The notes below the pieces were generated by a model. It ran no database searches, had not been told where the DNA came from, and was given only the letters and a program-made list of their open reading frames with translations. Of a DNA stretch of 64,000 bases, positions 1-11,700 are shown in pieces; within the stretch, counting starts at the first letter, position 1; each line of letters begins with the position of its first letter. Made by a program: the position numbers and the translations under genes. Where the stretch lies: positions 3,534,001-3,598,000 of the forward strand of contig NC_068570.1 of NCBI RefSeq assembly GCF_025698545.1, given 5' to 3'. The stretch is from Gossypium raimondii. Taxonomy: Eukaryota > Streptophyta > Magnoliopsida > Malvales > Malvaceae.

Positions 1-600
1 ATTTTAGGTTTCACTAATTATTTCTTGCTATTTTTAACTAAAATTTATTATCTTCTATTATCATATTCATAATATTATATTTACTAAGTAAAATTGATAA
101 TATATGTATTTCCATAAATACTTAAAATTTTGAAGTTATTTTTGGCCTCGATACAAGATTCTAAATAATCAAATTTAAAATTTAATATATTTATTCATAA
201 CAATAACAATAAAACAATTATTTGAATTTAAGGCTATCAAGAATTTAATGATAATAACCTATTATTAAATATATTTGAATATTAACACTTGGAGTAAAAT
301 AAGGATTTTTTAAATTGGAGTAAAATAAAGAAAATAAAAATATATTTCTTAATTAAATAAATATATATTAGAATTCCTTTTATATAAAGAAAGTAGAAGA
401 TAACATTATCTTATTAAATATTTATACTCTTTTTATATTTAGTTATTTTAGAAAAAATCGATCATAGAAATAAATAGAAAAGGGAAGGGATATTTTAATC
501 CTTACCAACTTTATTCAAATTATATAATAATACTTTTTAATATTCTAAAAAATGAAAATCTATAAATATAATATTAATATATATTGCATAAAATTAAAAT
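1..600. other. AT-rich intergenic DNA, no gene seen
   Basis: Very AT-rich sequence without a convincing reading frame or a repeat I can name. It lies beside the plastid ndhF relic at about 602-955. Part of it could be decayed plastid flank, but nothing in the sequence lets me claim that. Confidence 0.5.
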
Positions 601-601
601 A

Positions 602-955
602 AAATAAAGTAGTAAATTACTAAAAAATAAATACATAAAATAAATACAATAATAGATAAAACGAGATGTGACTTCCCCTTAGATATTTTACACTTTCTCC
701 CACAAAAAAACTTGTAATGCCTACTCCGTTTGTAATTCCATCGATTACTCGCCTATCAAAAAAATGAGTTAGTTCTGCCAATCCTCTTATACCTTTTGTT
801 AAGGATATTGAATAAAACATATCTATGTAACCACGATTATATGACCAATCATATATAAAATATATCATTTTATCCAATAAAATTCTTTTAGGACCCTTTT
901 CACAAATGAATAAAAGGTTTATATAAAAGGAATGTTGTAAATATTCAAACAAGCT
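602..955 (-). pseudogene. ndhF: Nuclear plastid insertion (NUPT): ndhF C-terminal fragment
   Basis: Read on the minus strand, this stretch encodes about 110 residues that strongly resemble the C-terminal part of the chloroplast NADH dehydrogenase-like subunit F (ndhF). Diagnostic blocks are [28 protein letters not shown] and [14 protein letters not shown], followed by a hydrophobic tail. NdhF is a plastid-encoded membrane subunit of the NDH complex and is normally about 740 residues, so this is only the end of the gene. The N-terminal side (around [10 protein letters not shown]) fits poorly and no start, promoter or upstream domain is present. The flanks are ordinary AT-rich nuclear DNA with eukaryotic transposons nearby, so I infer an old plastid-to-nucleus transfer that has decayed. 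The frame is still open over the conserved block, but function is very unlikely. Confidence 0.8.
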
Positions 956-959
956 ATAC

Positions 960-2072
960 TCACTAAAAATTTTGACTCTAATTATCTCTATTTAGAACTC
1001 AAACTAAATAGAAATAAATTTAGTCTATATTAAATCTATTAAATCGATCGATTAAATAAAATTTCTATATAATTTAGATGTAAAATATACTAAAATATAA
1101 AATAAACTAGAAAATAAAAATGGAGTCAGTAATATTAGTAATATTATATTACTATATTAATATAAAAGAAATATAACTAAGATATAAAAAGATATTAAAT
1201 ATATAAATAAATAATAAATATATATATATAATTAAAATCAATTATTATATTCTTAATTATTAATTCTATCAACATTAGCTTGAATATTAGATTGAATCTA
1301 TCATTATTATATTAAATATGTTATATTTATATATTTATATTAAGTATGGCATTAAAAATTAGAAAAACTAGAATTTTTAACTAAATCTATTCATGTTATT
1401 TATAGATAATTTTGATATTCTTTTAATTAAATCAAATTTAAAACTCTAAAATTTAAACCCTAAATTTAACTTTTTATTTCAAGGTTACGAGTTCAAATCC
1501 AAATTAAAAAATATTAAATTTAAGAATATATTATTAAATAACTGAAAAAATACAAAATGACGCATCATGACATCCTTATTTCATGCCATGTTTAATCACC
1601 GCTTATATATATACACATATGTTTGTATATAATTATTTGTATACATTTTGGCCATTAAATAACCATATTTAATAAAGATAGTTATAAAAAATTGATTCTT
1701 TCGTAATTCATTGTATTATTACTACAGAATAATTGTTTTAGTTTAAATAATGTGATTTAATTATATTTTATATTTTCATTCCAAGTATGAATATGTTAGC
1801 GATTGAAATTTTATGAGTATGATTGCAAAATTTTAGGGAATTTAAGTGCAAAATAAAATACGATAAAATTTAAATTAAAAAAAGCCATAACTAAGAGTGA
1901 TGAGTTATACCGCCAGACACTTGTAAATAAAAATTAACAATAAATAAATAAAATTAACTAAACATCAAATAAAGAAGAAATAAAATACTACTGCTATACT
2001 AAAAATAAGAATTTAAAAAAGGGCCTAAAAATTTAAAAATCATCAAATCTAAAATTCTCCTCAAAGTCAGAT
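960..2072. other. AT-rich intergenic DNA downstream of the AGP gene
   Basis: No supported gene. The part nearest 2072 would hold the 3' UTR and terminator of the minus-strand AGP gene, but I could not place a specific polyadenylation signal. Confidence 0.5.
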
Positions 2073-2471
2073 CTAGATCAACAAAGCGGCGGCTGCTAAA
2101 ACGACTGCGAATGCAGACCCGGCGACAGTGACTGTTTTCAGGGCCGCGGCACTTGGCGCAGTTGGAGACGAAGCCGGAGGCTGACTTATGGAGGTTGTAG
2201 GAGAAGTAGCGCCGGGAGAACCAGTGGGAGAGGTGGGAGGAGCAGGAGGAGAGGAAGTTGGAGAAGATTCAGGGGCTGAAGATGGAGGAGTGGCGGTTGA
2301 AGGCGGAGAAGCTGTTGGAGAAACGGTGGGAGCGGTGGTCGGAGAGATCTTGGGAGCTGGTTTCGGAGAAGAAGACGGCGGTGACATGGTTGGAGCGGAG
2401 CTGGGAGCTTGGCCGAGAGCACAACCGGCAATGAGGGCAAAGAGAAGGAAGCAAGCAAAAGATTTGGCCAT
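2073..2471 (-). CDS. Classical arabinogalactan protein (GPI-anchored, 132 aa)
   Basis: Single-exon gene for a 132-residue classical arabinogalactan protein, a heavily O-glycosylated cell-surface proteoglycan of the plasma membrane and wall. Residues 1-20 form a signal peptide (MAKSFACFLLFALIAGCALG), giving a mature N-terminus beginning QAPSSAP, as is typical of the family. Residues 21 to about 108 are almost entirely Pro, Ala, Ser and Thr, with many AP, SP and TP dipeptides that are the usual targets of prolyl hydroxylation and arabinogalactan addition. Residues 110-132 are a hydrophobic tail preceded by small residues, as expected for a GPI-anchor signal. Length and architecture fit the classical AGP group. 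The ATG at 2471 is the only start that gives the signal peptide. It is GC-rich against AT-rich surroundings. A TATA box lies about 90 bp upstream. Confidence 0.93.
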   Translation of the reverse strand: MAKSFACFLLFALIAGCALGQAPSSAPTMSPPSSSPKPAPKISPTTAPTVSPTASPPSTATPPSSAPESSPTSSPPAPPTSPTGSPGATSPTTSISQPPASSPTAPSAAALKTVTVAGSAFAVVLAAAALLI

Positions 2472-2558
2472 TGTAAAATAGAATTCAACGGGACTTTGAA
2501 CCGAGAGGAATAAGGGTTAAAGAAGCGGCAGTAGGGTACAGAGAGAACGGTGAAGGGC

Positions 2559-2568
2559 TATATATAGG
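2559..2568 (-). promoter_or_regulatory. TATA box of the AGP gene
   Basis: The palindromic motif CTATATATAG lies about 88-97 bp upstream of the AGP ATG on the minus strand, leaving room for a 5' UTR of some 55-60 bp. Position and sequence fit a plant core promoter. The transcription start itself is not visible. Confidence 0.7.
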
Positions 2569-2599
2569 GAAAGGTTGGGCCTTGAGCTTAGAGAAGGGT

Positions 2600-3738
2600 A
2601 TTTTCTTTGTCAAGGTCCAATAGTTTATGCTTAATTTCAATTTAGTCCAGAAGCCTAAATTTCATTGTTTTTAGTTAAAAAATGTATTTTAAAAAAAGAT
2701 TATGAATAATAATTCAAATTCTTCTCGACGACTGAAATTTATTTGTTTAAAATAAAGAAAATCGATAAAATTATGAAATAAAATTTTACGGTTAGCTATG
2801 TTTTTCATATTTTTTAAATTAATAAATATAAAATAAAATAATTATTTTCATTAATTATGTTTCTATGAGCTTTTGAATGTAAAAGCAATACATAGGTTTT
2901 ACATTTTGATAACAATTTGTTAATATAAAATAATTATTAGAGTTAGGATTACCATCACTAAATTAGGATTTACATTTGTATTAAATTATAAGATCTCAGG
3001 TACCAATTGACGTGGACAGCCTAATATTTTGTACCTGCATTATTCTTATGTTTTTAAATTTTTTATTAGTTTAAATAAAGAATAATTATTGATGAAAAAA
3101 AAGGAATTATTTTTGCCCCATTATCTATTTTCTTAAATAAAAATTTATTATGCCATTTATCCTCAATAATTTTTTTATTTTACAAATAAATTAGTAAAAT
3201 AAATACATTTTAATAAATTCAAAAGTTGATTTTAATCTTCCGTCAACTAGAAATCGTTCTTGATGAATATAACTCATATTTTAGTCAAATTTGAGAGATA
3301 ATCTCCTAATTAAACTCTGTTTATTTGTTTCAGTCGAACTTTGATTAGTCTAGATTATTTTATTATTATTTGACGTACGAATTTAGCCTATAAATACGTT
3401 TTTTTTAAGATTAGAACTCATAATATTTTTGGAAAATTTTGTGTTTACGTTTTGAGAGTTCTTTGTTTTCGGGTTTTGGAGTTTAGTTTTTATCTCGATC
3501 TTTTGTACGCTTTGTTCTTTTGACATTATAGTAAAATTATTTTGCCCGTAGTTTTTATCCTCTTTGGAGGAGTTTTTTCACGTTAAATTTGTGTGTTCAA
3601 TTTATTAATTTCTTCCGCTATTTTTTTACATGTTTGTTGCTTAATCGGGTTGATCCCCAACAGCTTTCACGACTCACGTTTACACTCTAAATAAGTGTCA
3701 ATTTTTTCACTATTTTCATAAATTCTTTAGAGTTTCTT
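2600..3738. other. AT-rich spacer with partial duplication of 8690-9122
   Basis: No gene. The last 80 bp (about 3660-3738) closely match 9053-9122: both read CTCTAAATAAGTGTCAATTT or a near variant, then CACTATTTTCATAAA and CTTTAGAGTTT. The preceding 600 bp share weaker blocks with 8690-9050. The outer solo LTR at 3739 is therefore inserted in an old dispersed or duplicated repeat. Confidence 0.55.
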
Positions 3739-3945
3739 TGTAATACCCCAAAATTTTAAGAGTTTAATTGTGAGAATCTACAGTAATTAGAATTTTGTAT
3801 CTCTGTTCTGTGCTCTGCTTTTGTGTTTAAGGTCTAGAGTTCAAGTTGTATTACTAAAAGTTTTGTTATTTTTTAAACAACCCTTATCCATGTGTTAGGT
3901 GGTTAAGTGCGATTCTGGGGAAATTAATGACAAGAATGAGCTTGT

Positions 3946-4015
3946 TGGTTCACTGGTTAAGCATTTGTCTATATTCTGTCTAGTTCCTTGTTCAAACCCC
4001 ATCGTACGTATTAGG
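3946..4015 (+). other. tRNA-like block inside the outer LTR
   Basis: The segment contains GTTCACTGGTTAAG, resembling a polymerase III A box, and about 40 bp later TTGTTCAAACCCC, resembling a B box. Spacing and order are those of a tRNA-derived sequence. No full cloverleaf is formed, so it is not called a tRNA gene. It may be a SINE-like piece that became part of the LTR. Confidence 0.4.
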
Positions 4016-4936
4016 AAATATATTTTTCGCAGATGCCGGAAGGGGTGGTGGTTATTTTAAAACATTCTAAGAAAATGTTATCGTTCTTTTATTTTTCGAA
4101 AATCTTAGTTCTTGTTTTTTTTTTTTCTGTTCTTCCTTCTTTTATTTTTCTTCTTTTCTACAATCGATTTTATGTGAATTGGGAAGTCTTGTTGCCTGTA
4201 AGGTCGATATTGGGTAAGTTCTGTTGTGATTTTCTTTCATTTGCGATTCTGTTGTGTTAGCACTTTTATGTCGAAGCGAGATTTTGCTTGTTTACTTGAC
4301 GTTCTGTTAAACACTCGATTGGTTACTTTGTTTAGGCAAGGATATTGCAAAGGACGTTAATCCATCGTGTTAGTCTGTTTTCTCTTGTTTCATGCGAGGT
4401 GAGTGTACGAACTGAGTTGGAATTGCATTGAATTTTCTGACATAATCTTAGCAGTAGGTTGATTTTGCTAAATATTGAAATTGATGGTGTAATTGGTTGT
4501 TGAATGATTAATTAGGTTCCTAGTAGCCTCTGTGTTGTTTCTCCATCAAAACGAAACCAAGTGCGTACCGGAAACCTTAATTTTTCAAATTTCAGGTTGT
4601 CAAATATGGTGGCTGTCGACGCCACACAGGCGTGTGGCAGGCCGTGTGATCGGCCATGTAACTCATTGTTCATCAAATTGGGGCCACATGGGCTGACACA
4701 CGGGCGTGTGTCCAGGCCATGTGTGGCCATGTTGGTGCAAGATTCGTTCGGGCATGGGACAAAGGCATGTGTCTGGGCCGTGTAACTCGCTGTTTATGAC
4801 TTAGGGCCACATGGGCGTGTGCCCAGGCCATGTGAGTCACACGGGTAAGGACACGGTCATGTGTCCAAGCCGTGTAACTCTCTGTTTAAATGTTAGAAAC
4901 CACACGGGTAGAGGGCATGGGCATGTGCCTAGGCCG

Positions 4937-7644
4937 TGTAACACCCCTAACCCGTAACCGTCGCTGGAATAGGTTAAGAGGCATTACCAGACTTTCAACT
5001 CAGTTCAGATCAGTAATTCATCAAACATTTAACAAATATCATCTTATATACATTTGACCATTTTAACAACTAAGCCAAATCTCATGACTTAAGAACATCA
5101 AAACACATAACTATACAATAAGCTAAAGTAACCAAAAACATAATCCCATAAACTAGCTTATACATGCCATATTTACACAACTTCCATGAGTTCAAAAGTA
5201 CCGAAAAGTCGACTGGATAGTGTGATGCTTATCTCCGACGACGTCCGAATAGAGCTAGCTAACAAACCTCTATAAAACACGAAGAAATAAATTGAGTAAG
5301 CATTAAAGCTTAGTAAGTTGATATGTAAATAATAAGCAATCTGTTAACATGCTTTTACGAATCCTCATAACATGTTCTCAAGATAATACAATCAAAATTT
5401 CACATAGTTTCCACTATTTACTCATGTTCACATCAAGCTGTCTACTTGAGTCATAGTCACTAAATTATTTATATCTTGTGCTACGGAACTTCAAATTAAG
5501 ATCCACTTGATTTTTCCAAAACTAAACTCATATATCTTCTTACCATAAAATTTTCAGAATCTTTGGTTTAGCCAATAAGTATAGTTAATTCTTCAAAGTC
5601 GTCCCTATTCTGCTGTCTGACAATTCTGACTCTTCTTCTCTAAAAATTAATTATCTCTTAATACGGGATTCGGATGATATTCATGTTTGTTTATCTTGAA
5701 AATAGACTCATTAATAATTCTAATCATGTAAATTATAACCCATAATTATTTTTATAAAATTTTTAATGATTTTCCAAAGTCAGAACAGGGGATTCCGAAA
5801 TCATTCTGACCTTATCTCACAAAAATTCAAATATCTCACAATACGAGATCCTTTTGCTTACACCGTTTCTTCTATGTGAAACTAGACTGAATAAGATTTA
5901 ATTTCATGCCTTATTCAACCTCTAATGTGATTCCCACAATTTTTAATGATTTTTCAAAGTTATACAACTGCTGCTGTTTAAAACTGTTTTATTGCAAATT
6001 TTACACTTTCATGATTTCTTTCATACATTTCATATAATTTCATTCCCAGTTCCATACGTCCTCATAACACATATCATATTTCATCTCATTCTCAATCATA
6101 TAATCGATAACAGTATAATGCCCATTGAACCTAATGAAACATCGAAGGATACTCGAGTGGCACACACCATGTGCATTAATTGGTAATCCGTCAATTCATT
6201 ATCATTTCCGCTCTTTCGAGTCATGATCGGTAAGCTCATTCCGAGCTGAAGAACGGTAAGCTCTATTGAGCTGAAACGGTAAACTCATAAGAGCTGATAT
6301 ATTGGTAAGCTCATTCCAAGCTGAAGAACGGTAAGCTCGATCGAGCTGAAACGGTAAGCTCATAAAAGCTGATATATCGGTAAGCTCATTCCGAGCTGTG
6401 GTGAGTTCGCAACAAATGCAGGAGCTCGACCAAAATGGTAACCCTAGTGACATGTCACTCATATCCTACGATTTTCTATAGTTCAAATGGGGCTCGGTAT
6501 TACTCAATACATTTTAAATTAAGCAATTCAATATCGTTTATTTCAACCATTCAATTCACATATATATTCATTTCATACAATTGCAATTAAATGAAAGTTT
6601 GATTCTAATTATACGAACTTACCTCGTCACTTGCTCGTATATGGAGATTTACTAATCCAATACTTTTTCTTTTCCTCGGTCTAACTCTTTATTTGATCTT
6701 TTCGGATCTATATAAATAAATTTAACATCAAATTTAACACATCTCATATTCAATTCAATCCAACCTACATCTTAGGCAAAAGTATCATTTTGCCCCTATA
6801 CTTTTAATTAATTCTAATTTCGTCCCTAGGCTCGGAAAATGAAATTCATGCGATTTGATCCTTATTCCAAGCCTAGTTGAATTTTACATGTATCAATAGC
6901 AGCACATGCATTTCACAAAAATCAGAATTTTTCCATGAATTTTACATATTTCAATTTAGTCCCTAAATCATGTTTTCATCAAAATTCCTTTAACAAAAGT
7001 TGTTTATCTATCAACAACCTTTCATTTTCTACCATAAAACTTCATACCTCATCTATATTCATCCATGGCAAAACTTTAATACCTCAATAACTTTGCAAAT
7101 AAATCCTCAAGATAGCTAGATTAGGTAATTACGATTTTGAAAATATAAAAATTACTAAAAACGGGACTTGAATACTTACCCAATTAAGCCAAGTAAGCTT
7201 GCTTGAACCCTTTTCTCGCTAGGGTTTTCATAAAAAAAAATTTGGGAAAAATGATGAAAAAGATGATATTTTCATCATTTAATCAATTATCATGTTTAAT
7301 ATCTTTTATTTCCAATTTCATTCTTTTCTTTAATTAAATTTTCATGGATGAATCATCGTCCTTATCTACTACTTCTCTTAATAGTCTATTTGCCATATAA
7401 GGACCTCAAACTTTGAATTCCATAGCTATTTGATACATATAGCTACTAGAGCTCAACTTTTTCATTTTATGCAATTTGATCATTTTATCAATTAAACATG
7501 TAATCGGTAAAATTTTCTTAACAAAATTTTCTTACGACATTTCTAACATAATGTAAACCATAAAATAATATTAAAATAATTTTCTTTTCGGACTTGTATT
7601 TGTGGTCCCGAAACCACTATTTTGATTGAAAACGGGCTGTTATA
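4937..7644 (-). mobile_element. Inner solo LTR (Ty3/gypsy), nested and inverted
   Basis: Starts TGTAACACCCCTAACCCG at 4937 and ends GGGCTGTTATA at 7644 (2708 bp), with a perfect 5-bp target duplication GGCCG (4932-4936 and 7645-7649). The plus-strand start matches that of the LTRs of the minus-strand element at 24164-30425, so this copy is also minus-oriented and of a related family. It sits inside the ACACGGCC motif run of the outer LTR. No internal retroelement genes remain. Confidence 0.9.
6229..6400. repeat. Tandem repeat, about 73-bp period, in the inner LTR
   Basis: About 2.3 copies of a unit built from GGTAAGCTCATTCCGAGCTG, then AACGGTAAGCTC and GAGCTGAAACGGTAA blocks. The repeated GGTAAGCTC/GAGCTG core forms short inverted repeats. 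A comparable but differently worded array (GGAAGCTCACAAAGAGCC) lies at 29890-30125 in the LTR of the large element. Confidence 0.75.
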
Positions 7645-8062
7645 GGCCGTGTGGCATTATAAAATAGGCCCGAAACCCGTTTTTGAGGTCGTAAATGTGG
7701 TTTATGATCTGAATTTAATTGAATGAGAACTCTCTGATACTCTGTAACAGACATATGATTATTATAATTGTAAATGTATTGTGGATAACTGCACTCTACA
7801 TTTGCATGGGTTAGGATGTTATGAAGAATGAAGTAATCTGCTCTGAATCAGTGGTTAAGCCACTATGTAAATAGTTCCGGTTCTGGCACTTTGACGCATT
7901 ATGATCCAGTAGCTAAGTTGTGTTACTGTAAACGTGTCAAATAGACACTTTGTGGTGTGTAGGGATGGATGGGCATTGAATGTCCTTAACGGTGTGTTAG
8001 GATGGTCGAAGATGATGTGTAGCTAATGGAGTTTAGGAATATCTACATCTAAATCTGATCTG

Positions 8063-8093
<31 letters not shown>
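8063..8093. repeat. (TA)n microsatellite
   Basis: About 15 uninterrupted TA dinucleotides inside the 3' part of the outer solo LTR. Confidence 0.9.
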
Positions 8094-8097
<4 letters not shown>

Positions 8098-8529
8098 TTT
8101 GCATATGTATAAATATATGTATACAACTGATTTGTTTTGAATCTGAACTGTAAATAATTTTGTATCGAATCGAATCTCTGAACTTGGAACTATTTTATAA
8201 ATGAATACTGATTGAATAAACTTAAATTTCTTTTACGCGCTGAGTTCACAACTCATTTTGTTTTGATTGGATTTTAGGTAATCCCCAATCTTGAACGGGT
8301 CAGCGCAACAGATGCTTGGTCAAGTGTTTATCTTTCTTCAAGTAGTATATTAGGATTTCGGTAACTATATTAGGATGAATCTGGAAGACCATATACTTAA
8401 TTCGTTTTATGATGAATGTGTTATGAAGCATGATTTAACTTTATTGTGTTGTTGTGTGACAATTGATAACTGAAACTCCCGAAATTTGGGCTGGACGTCC
8501 AGACCGAGTTTAGGGTGTTACATTCTTCA

Positions 8530-9260
8530 TTTGATTTCATTTAAAAAATTCATTTTAGATGACTTTTGAAAATTATTTTATATTTTATTGATATATAATA
8601 ATATATATTATATGAAAGATAGCAATAATAATCTTTTATTGGTTTGGAAATTACTCGAAACTTTTCTCTTCGGAACTTTCCTAATCTTTGCACCTTTGTA
8701 AATAAGTAGCTCACCATGTAATTATTTTTTCTTAAATAAAAAATTATTATGTCCTTAATGGAATTTTTATTTACAAGTAAATTAATAAAATAAAAAGACA
8801 CATACTTAGATATATTTTTAAAATAAATTAATAAAATAAATTTACAAGTGTCAATGATTCCTAACATATTTTATTATAGTTACCATGGTGGTATTAGATT
8901 TTGTAAATACAAATTGTTATAATTACGTGGGATTATATACATACTTAGCTACATTTTAAAAATTAATAAAATAAAAGATGCATACTTTTAGATTCACTTT
9001 AAGAAATTAAGAAATTAATTTTAATCTCACATTAATTAGAAAAACACTCCCATAGCTTACACGCACCCTATAAATAAGTGTCAATTTCTTCACTATTTTC
9101 ATAAACTCTTTAGAGTTTATTTATTTGAAGAAATTTACGAGATAAGACATATAGTTTAAAGTTATTTATACACTATTGATATATAATAATATAAAATAAT
9201 ATTTTTATTAACATTTGCAATGATTCCTAACATATTTTATTACAATTACCATGGTGAATG
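8530..9260. repeat. Imperfect local duplications
   Basis: The phrase CAATGATTCCTAACATATTT, followed by ACCATGGTG, occurs at about 8850 and again at about 9218. ATTGATATATAATAATATA occurs at about 8587 and 9175. The region also shares its 9053-9122 part with 3660-3738. No coding sequence is supported. Confidence 0.55.
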
Positions 9261-11019
9261 GGTGTTTTGAAATGTTATGTTAAAAGCAATTGAATTTTCT
9301 TTAGTCATATTCGAATGATAAATTATTTTATTTAATTATTTAATATTTTATTATAGTATGTTTCTTTTTCTTTTTAAATGACATAACAATCTTATAAACA
9401 TTAATCATCATTTTCAATTCAAGTTATTATTAGGAAAGATGAAAACTCAACTAATAGGTCACAACTTGGGGTTCAGTTAATTTTAAAATTGTTATTTATT
9501 ATTTTAATTATTTTAAAATATATTTTGAGATATTAAAATATATCATTTAATCAATTAAAATAATGATTTAATAATACCAACAAGTGTTTGGTGAAGTGTT
9601 CAGCAAACAATACTCTCTGAAAAGAAGACTTGAATTATTAGAAAGATAATCATGAACTAATTTAGATTTAAAAGGAAAAACATTAATCCTAACAAATTTA
9701 AACCGTAAAATAAATATGAATGATATCGTAATAATACTAAAAAATATTTGATAATAATCCAAAAATAGTATATGGGTGATAGTTTTCTTTCAAACACATC
9801 TAAAACAGATATATAAGATTTTGTTATTCTTTCATTTTCATTTTTTGCCTTTTTATAATTTAATTTAATAATAATATTTTTTCTAATTATTATTTTGGTA
9901 TCACAGTTCTGTTATAAAAAGTACAGATTATTAGTATTTCGAGATATTAAAGAGAAAAAGAAGAATTTGAATGTTAATTGCTCCTTATCTTTTATTTCTT
10001 TAAATTTGTTAATTGAAGCGTTTTGGAGGAAAAATCTCAATTTTTTTATAAACTAACAATATTTATTATCTTCCTATTTAAAAATTGAGAAAAGATTATA
10101 AGTAATTTTAAGTATTATATTAAAAATTTAAAAATTCACTAACTAAAAAAATATATGAATATTTTTCTTAAAAACTAATAATTATTGATAAAATAATAGA
10201 AAACATATAAATAATCTTATTAAGGTTATGGTTGTATTAGGCAAAGTCAATGATAAAAAAAGTTGGTTTTTCTTGTTATATCAATACAATATTATAGGAA
10301 GGGATAGAGATGACAAAATAGGTTAATGCTAGAGGGGTAAGGATGGTATTGTACTCTTTAAGTGTATATAAGGAGGTCTAATCTCTTTTATCTACTTTAT
10401 AATTATTTTCTAAATTTATAATACAAATTAAATTAAATGACACCAAAACCGAATGGATTAATGAAATTTAACAAAATCAAATTGCAAAAGGGTTTCTATA
10501 CTATATACAAAGAATTAGCATAAAATCATGAGAAAAATTTTCTTATGTAACTTACCAAGTCCAAATGCTAAAACTGTTCCTACATTTTTTTTCAAAATAA
10601 AGAATAAAAATAAATAAAGCTATCTTTGTTTTCTTGCATATGTATGTAGTATGTCAAAAGTTTCTACCTTTGCTTGAAGCCGCCAAGCAACGAGAAGAAA
10701 AGGGTAATATTTCAGTAATAAACTGACTAATCAGAAAAAGAAAGAAAAAACTTTCAATTGGCATATACTAACCCGCAACAATCTGGAAAACAATCTTCAA
10801 GCAATAGGTAAAAGAGTATCTGCATTTAGGTAAAAGTGTAATGTTAAATTCTTGAGAGAAAACAGGAAGAATGCTTGTATGTAGAAAAAGATCCTTAGAG
10901 ACATCACAGTTCACATCTAGAGAATAGATTGATATGGACTCAAAACATTAAAGTAGGAGGATCTTAAACACCGGTAAAATTCTAGGTACTCAATTATGAT
11001 CTGGTCAAAACATTCTAAT
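9261..11019. other. AT-rich intergenic DNA
   Basis: No supported gene or clearly delimited element. A TATA-like run near 10370 (GTGTATATAAGG) has no open reading frame behind it. Confidence 0.5.
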
Positions 11020-11395
11020 TGAGTTCTCAAAGTATTAATATTGTATCAATTAGGTACTTCCATTAGTCTAGCCATTAGCTTAGGTGTTACATAACAGCTC
11101 AAATATGGTTTGGGAGTGTATTTAAAATACATGAGACAAACTGTAAACATGTGTATCCGTTATGTGAATATTTTAGATCGATATGTTAAAAAATAGTCTA
11201 CCTAAATTTTAATAACACTATTTTTTAAAACATGTTAGATCCAAGCTATTAATGCAATACTTACATGTGTTTATAATTAGATTAACATGTTTTAAATATA
11301 TTTCACATTAGATCCGAACTAGTATCTAATGTCTAAATTAACAACTAAGTAGACTGAAACACCTAATTGATATAATATTGATAGCTTGCAGTCTA
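11020..11395. repeat. Possible MITE with terminal inverted repeats
   Basis: The left side reads AATATTGTATCAATTAGGT (about 11037) and the right side ACCTAATTGATATAATATT (about 11361), which are inverted copies of each other with one or two changes. The interior is AT-rich and non-coding. Outer boundaries and target duplication could not be fixed. Confidence 0.45.
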
Positions 11396-11700
11396 GGTGG
11401 TAGCTTGGGACACATTTAGTTAAATTGATCCTAAATTAAAATACCAAGAAAACCCTGAATTTATAAAATATTGCAATGAAGCCCCATATATATAAAAAGG
11501 CAACAAATATGATATTATAAGAGAGAAAAAAGGTGTCGATAATTTACCTTTGATGCAACTGCTAGTTCACATCCATGAGATGACTTCAAAAATGAAGCAG
11601 ATAACCCAGAATAACGCAGTATGAAGGCTACAATAACTTCCATTTGTCAGTGTATGGAGACAAATATCCAATCCACACTTCTCACATTCATAAGACCTGT

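Larger units (their letters stand above)
3739..8522 (+). mobile_element. Outer solo LTR (Ty3/gypsy type), interrupted by a second solo LTR
   Basis: The element starts TGTAATACCCC at 3739 and ends TTTAGGGTGTTACA at 8522. It is flanked by a perfect 5-bp target duplication, TTCTT (3734-3738 and 8523-8527). Without the nested element (4937-7644) it is about 2.07 kb. The end resembles the coding-sense end of the LTRs at 24-30 kb (GGGTTAGGGGTGTTACA), so I read it on the plus strand. It carries ACACGGGCGTGT-like motif runs around 4620-4930. No gag or pol sequence is present, so it is a solo LTR left by recombination between the two LTRs of a complete element. Confidence 0.9.

Noticed and set aside
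2186..2488. Other reading frames overlapping the AGP gene on both strands
   Set aside because: They are shadow frames of a GC-rich Pro/Ala/Ser/Thr-coding sequence. Only the 2073-2471 frame has signal peptide, AGP body and GPI tail.
4033..4260. A 75-residue hydrophobic plus-strand frame
   Set aside because: It lies inside the outer solo LTR, is T-rich and has no homology or promoter that I can see.
6202..6462. An 86-residue minus-strand frame with internally repeated peptides
   Set aside because: It is a translation of the 73-bp tandem repeat in the inner LTR, not a gene.
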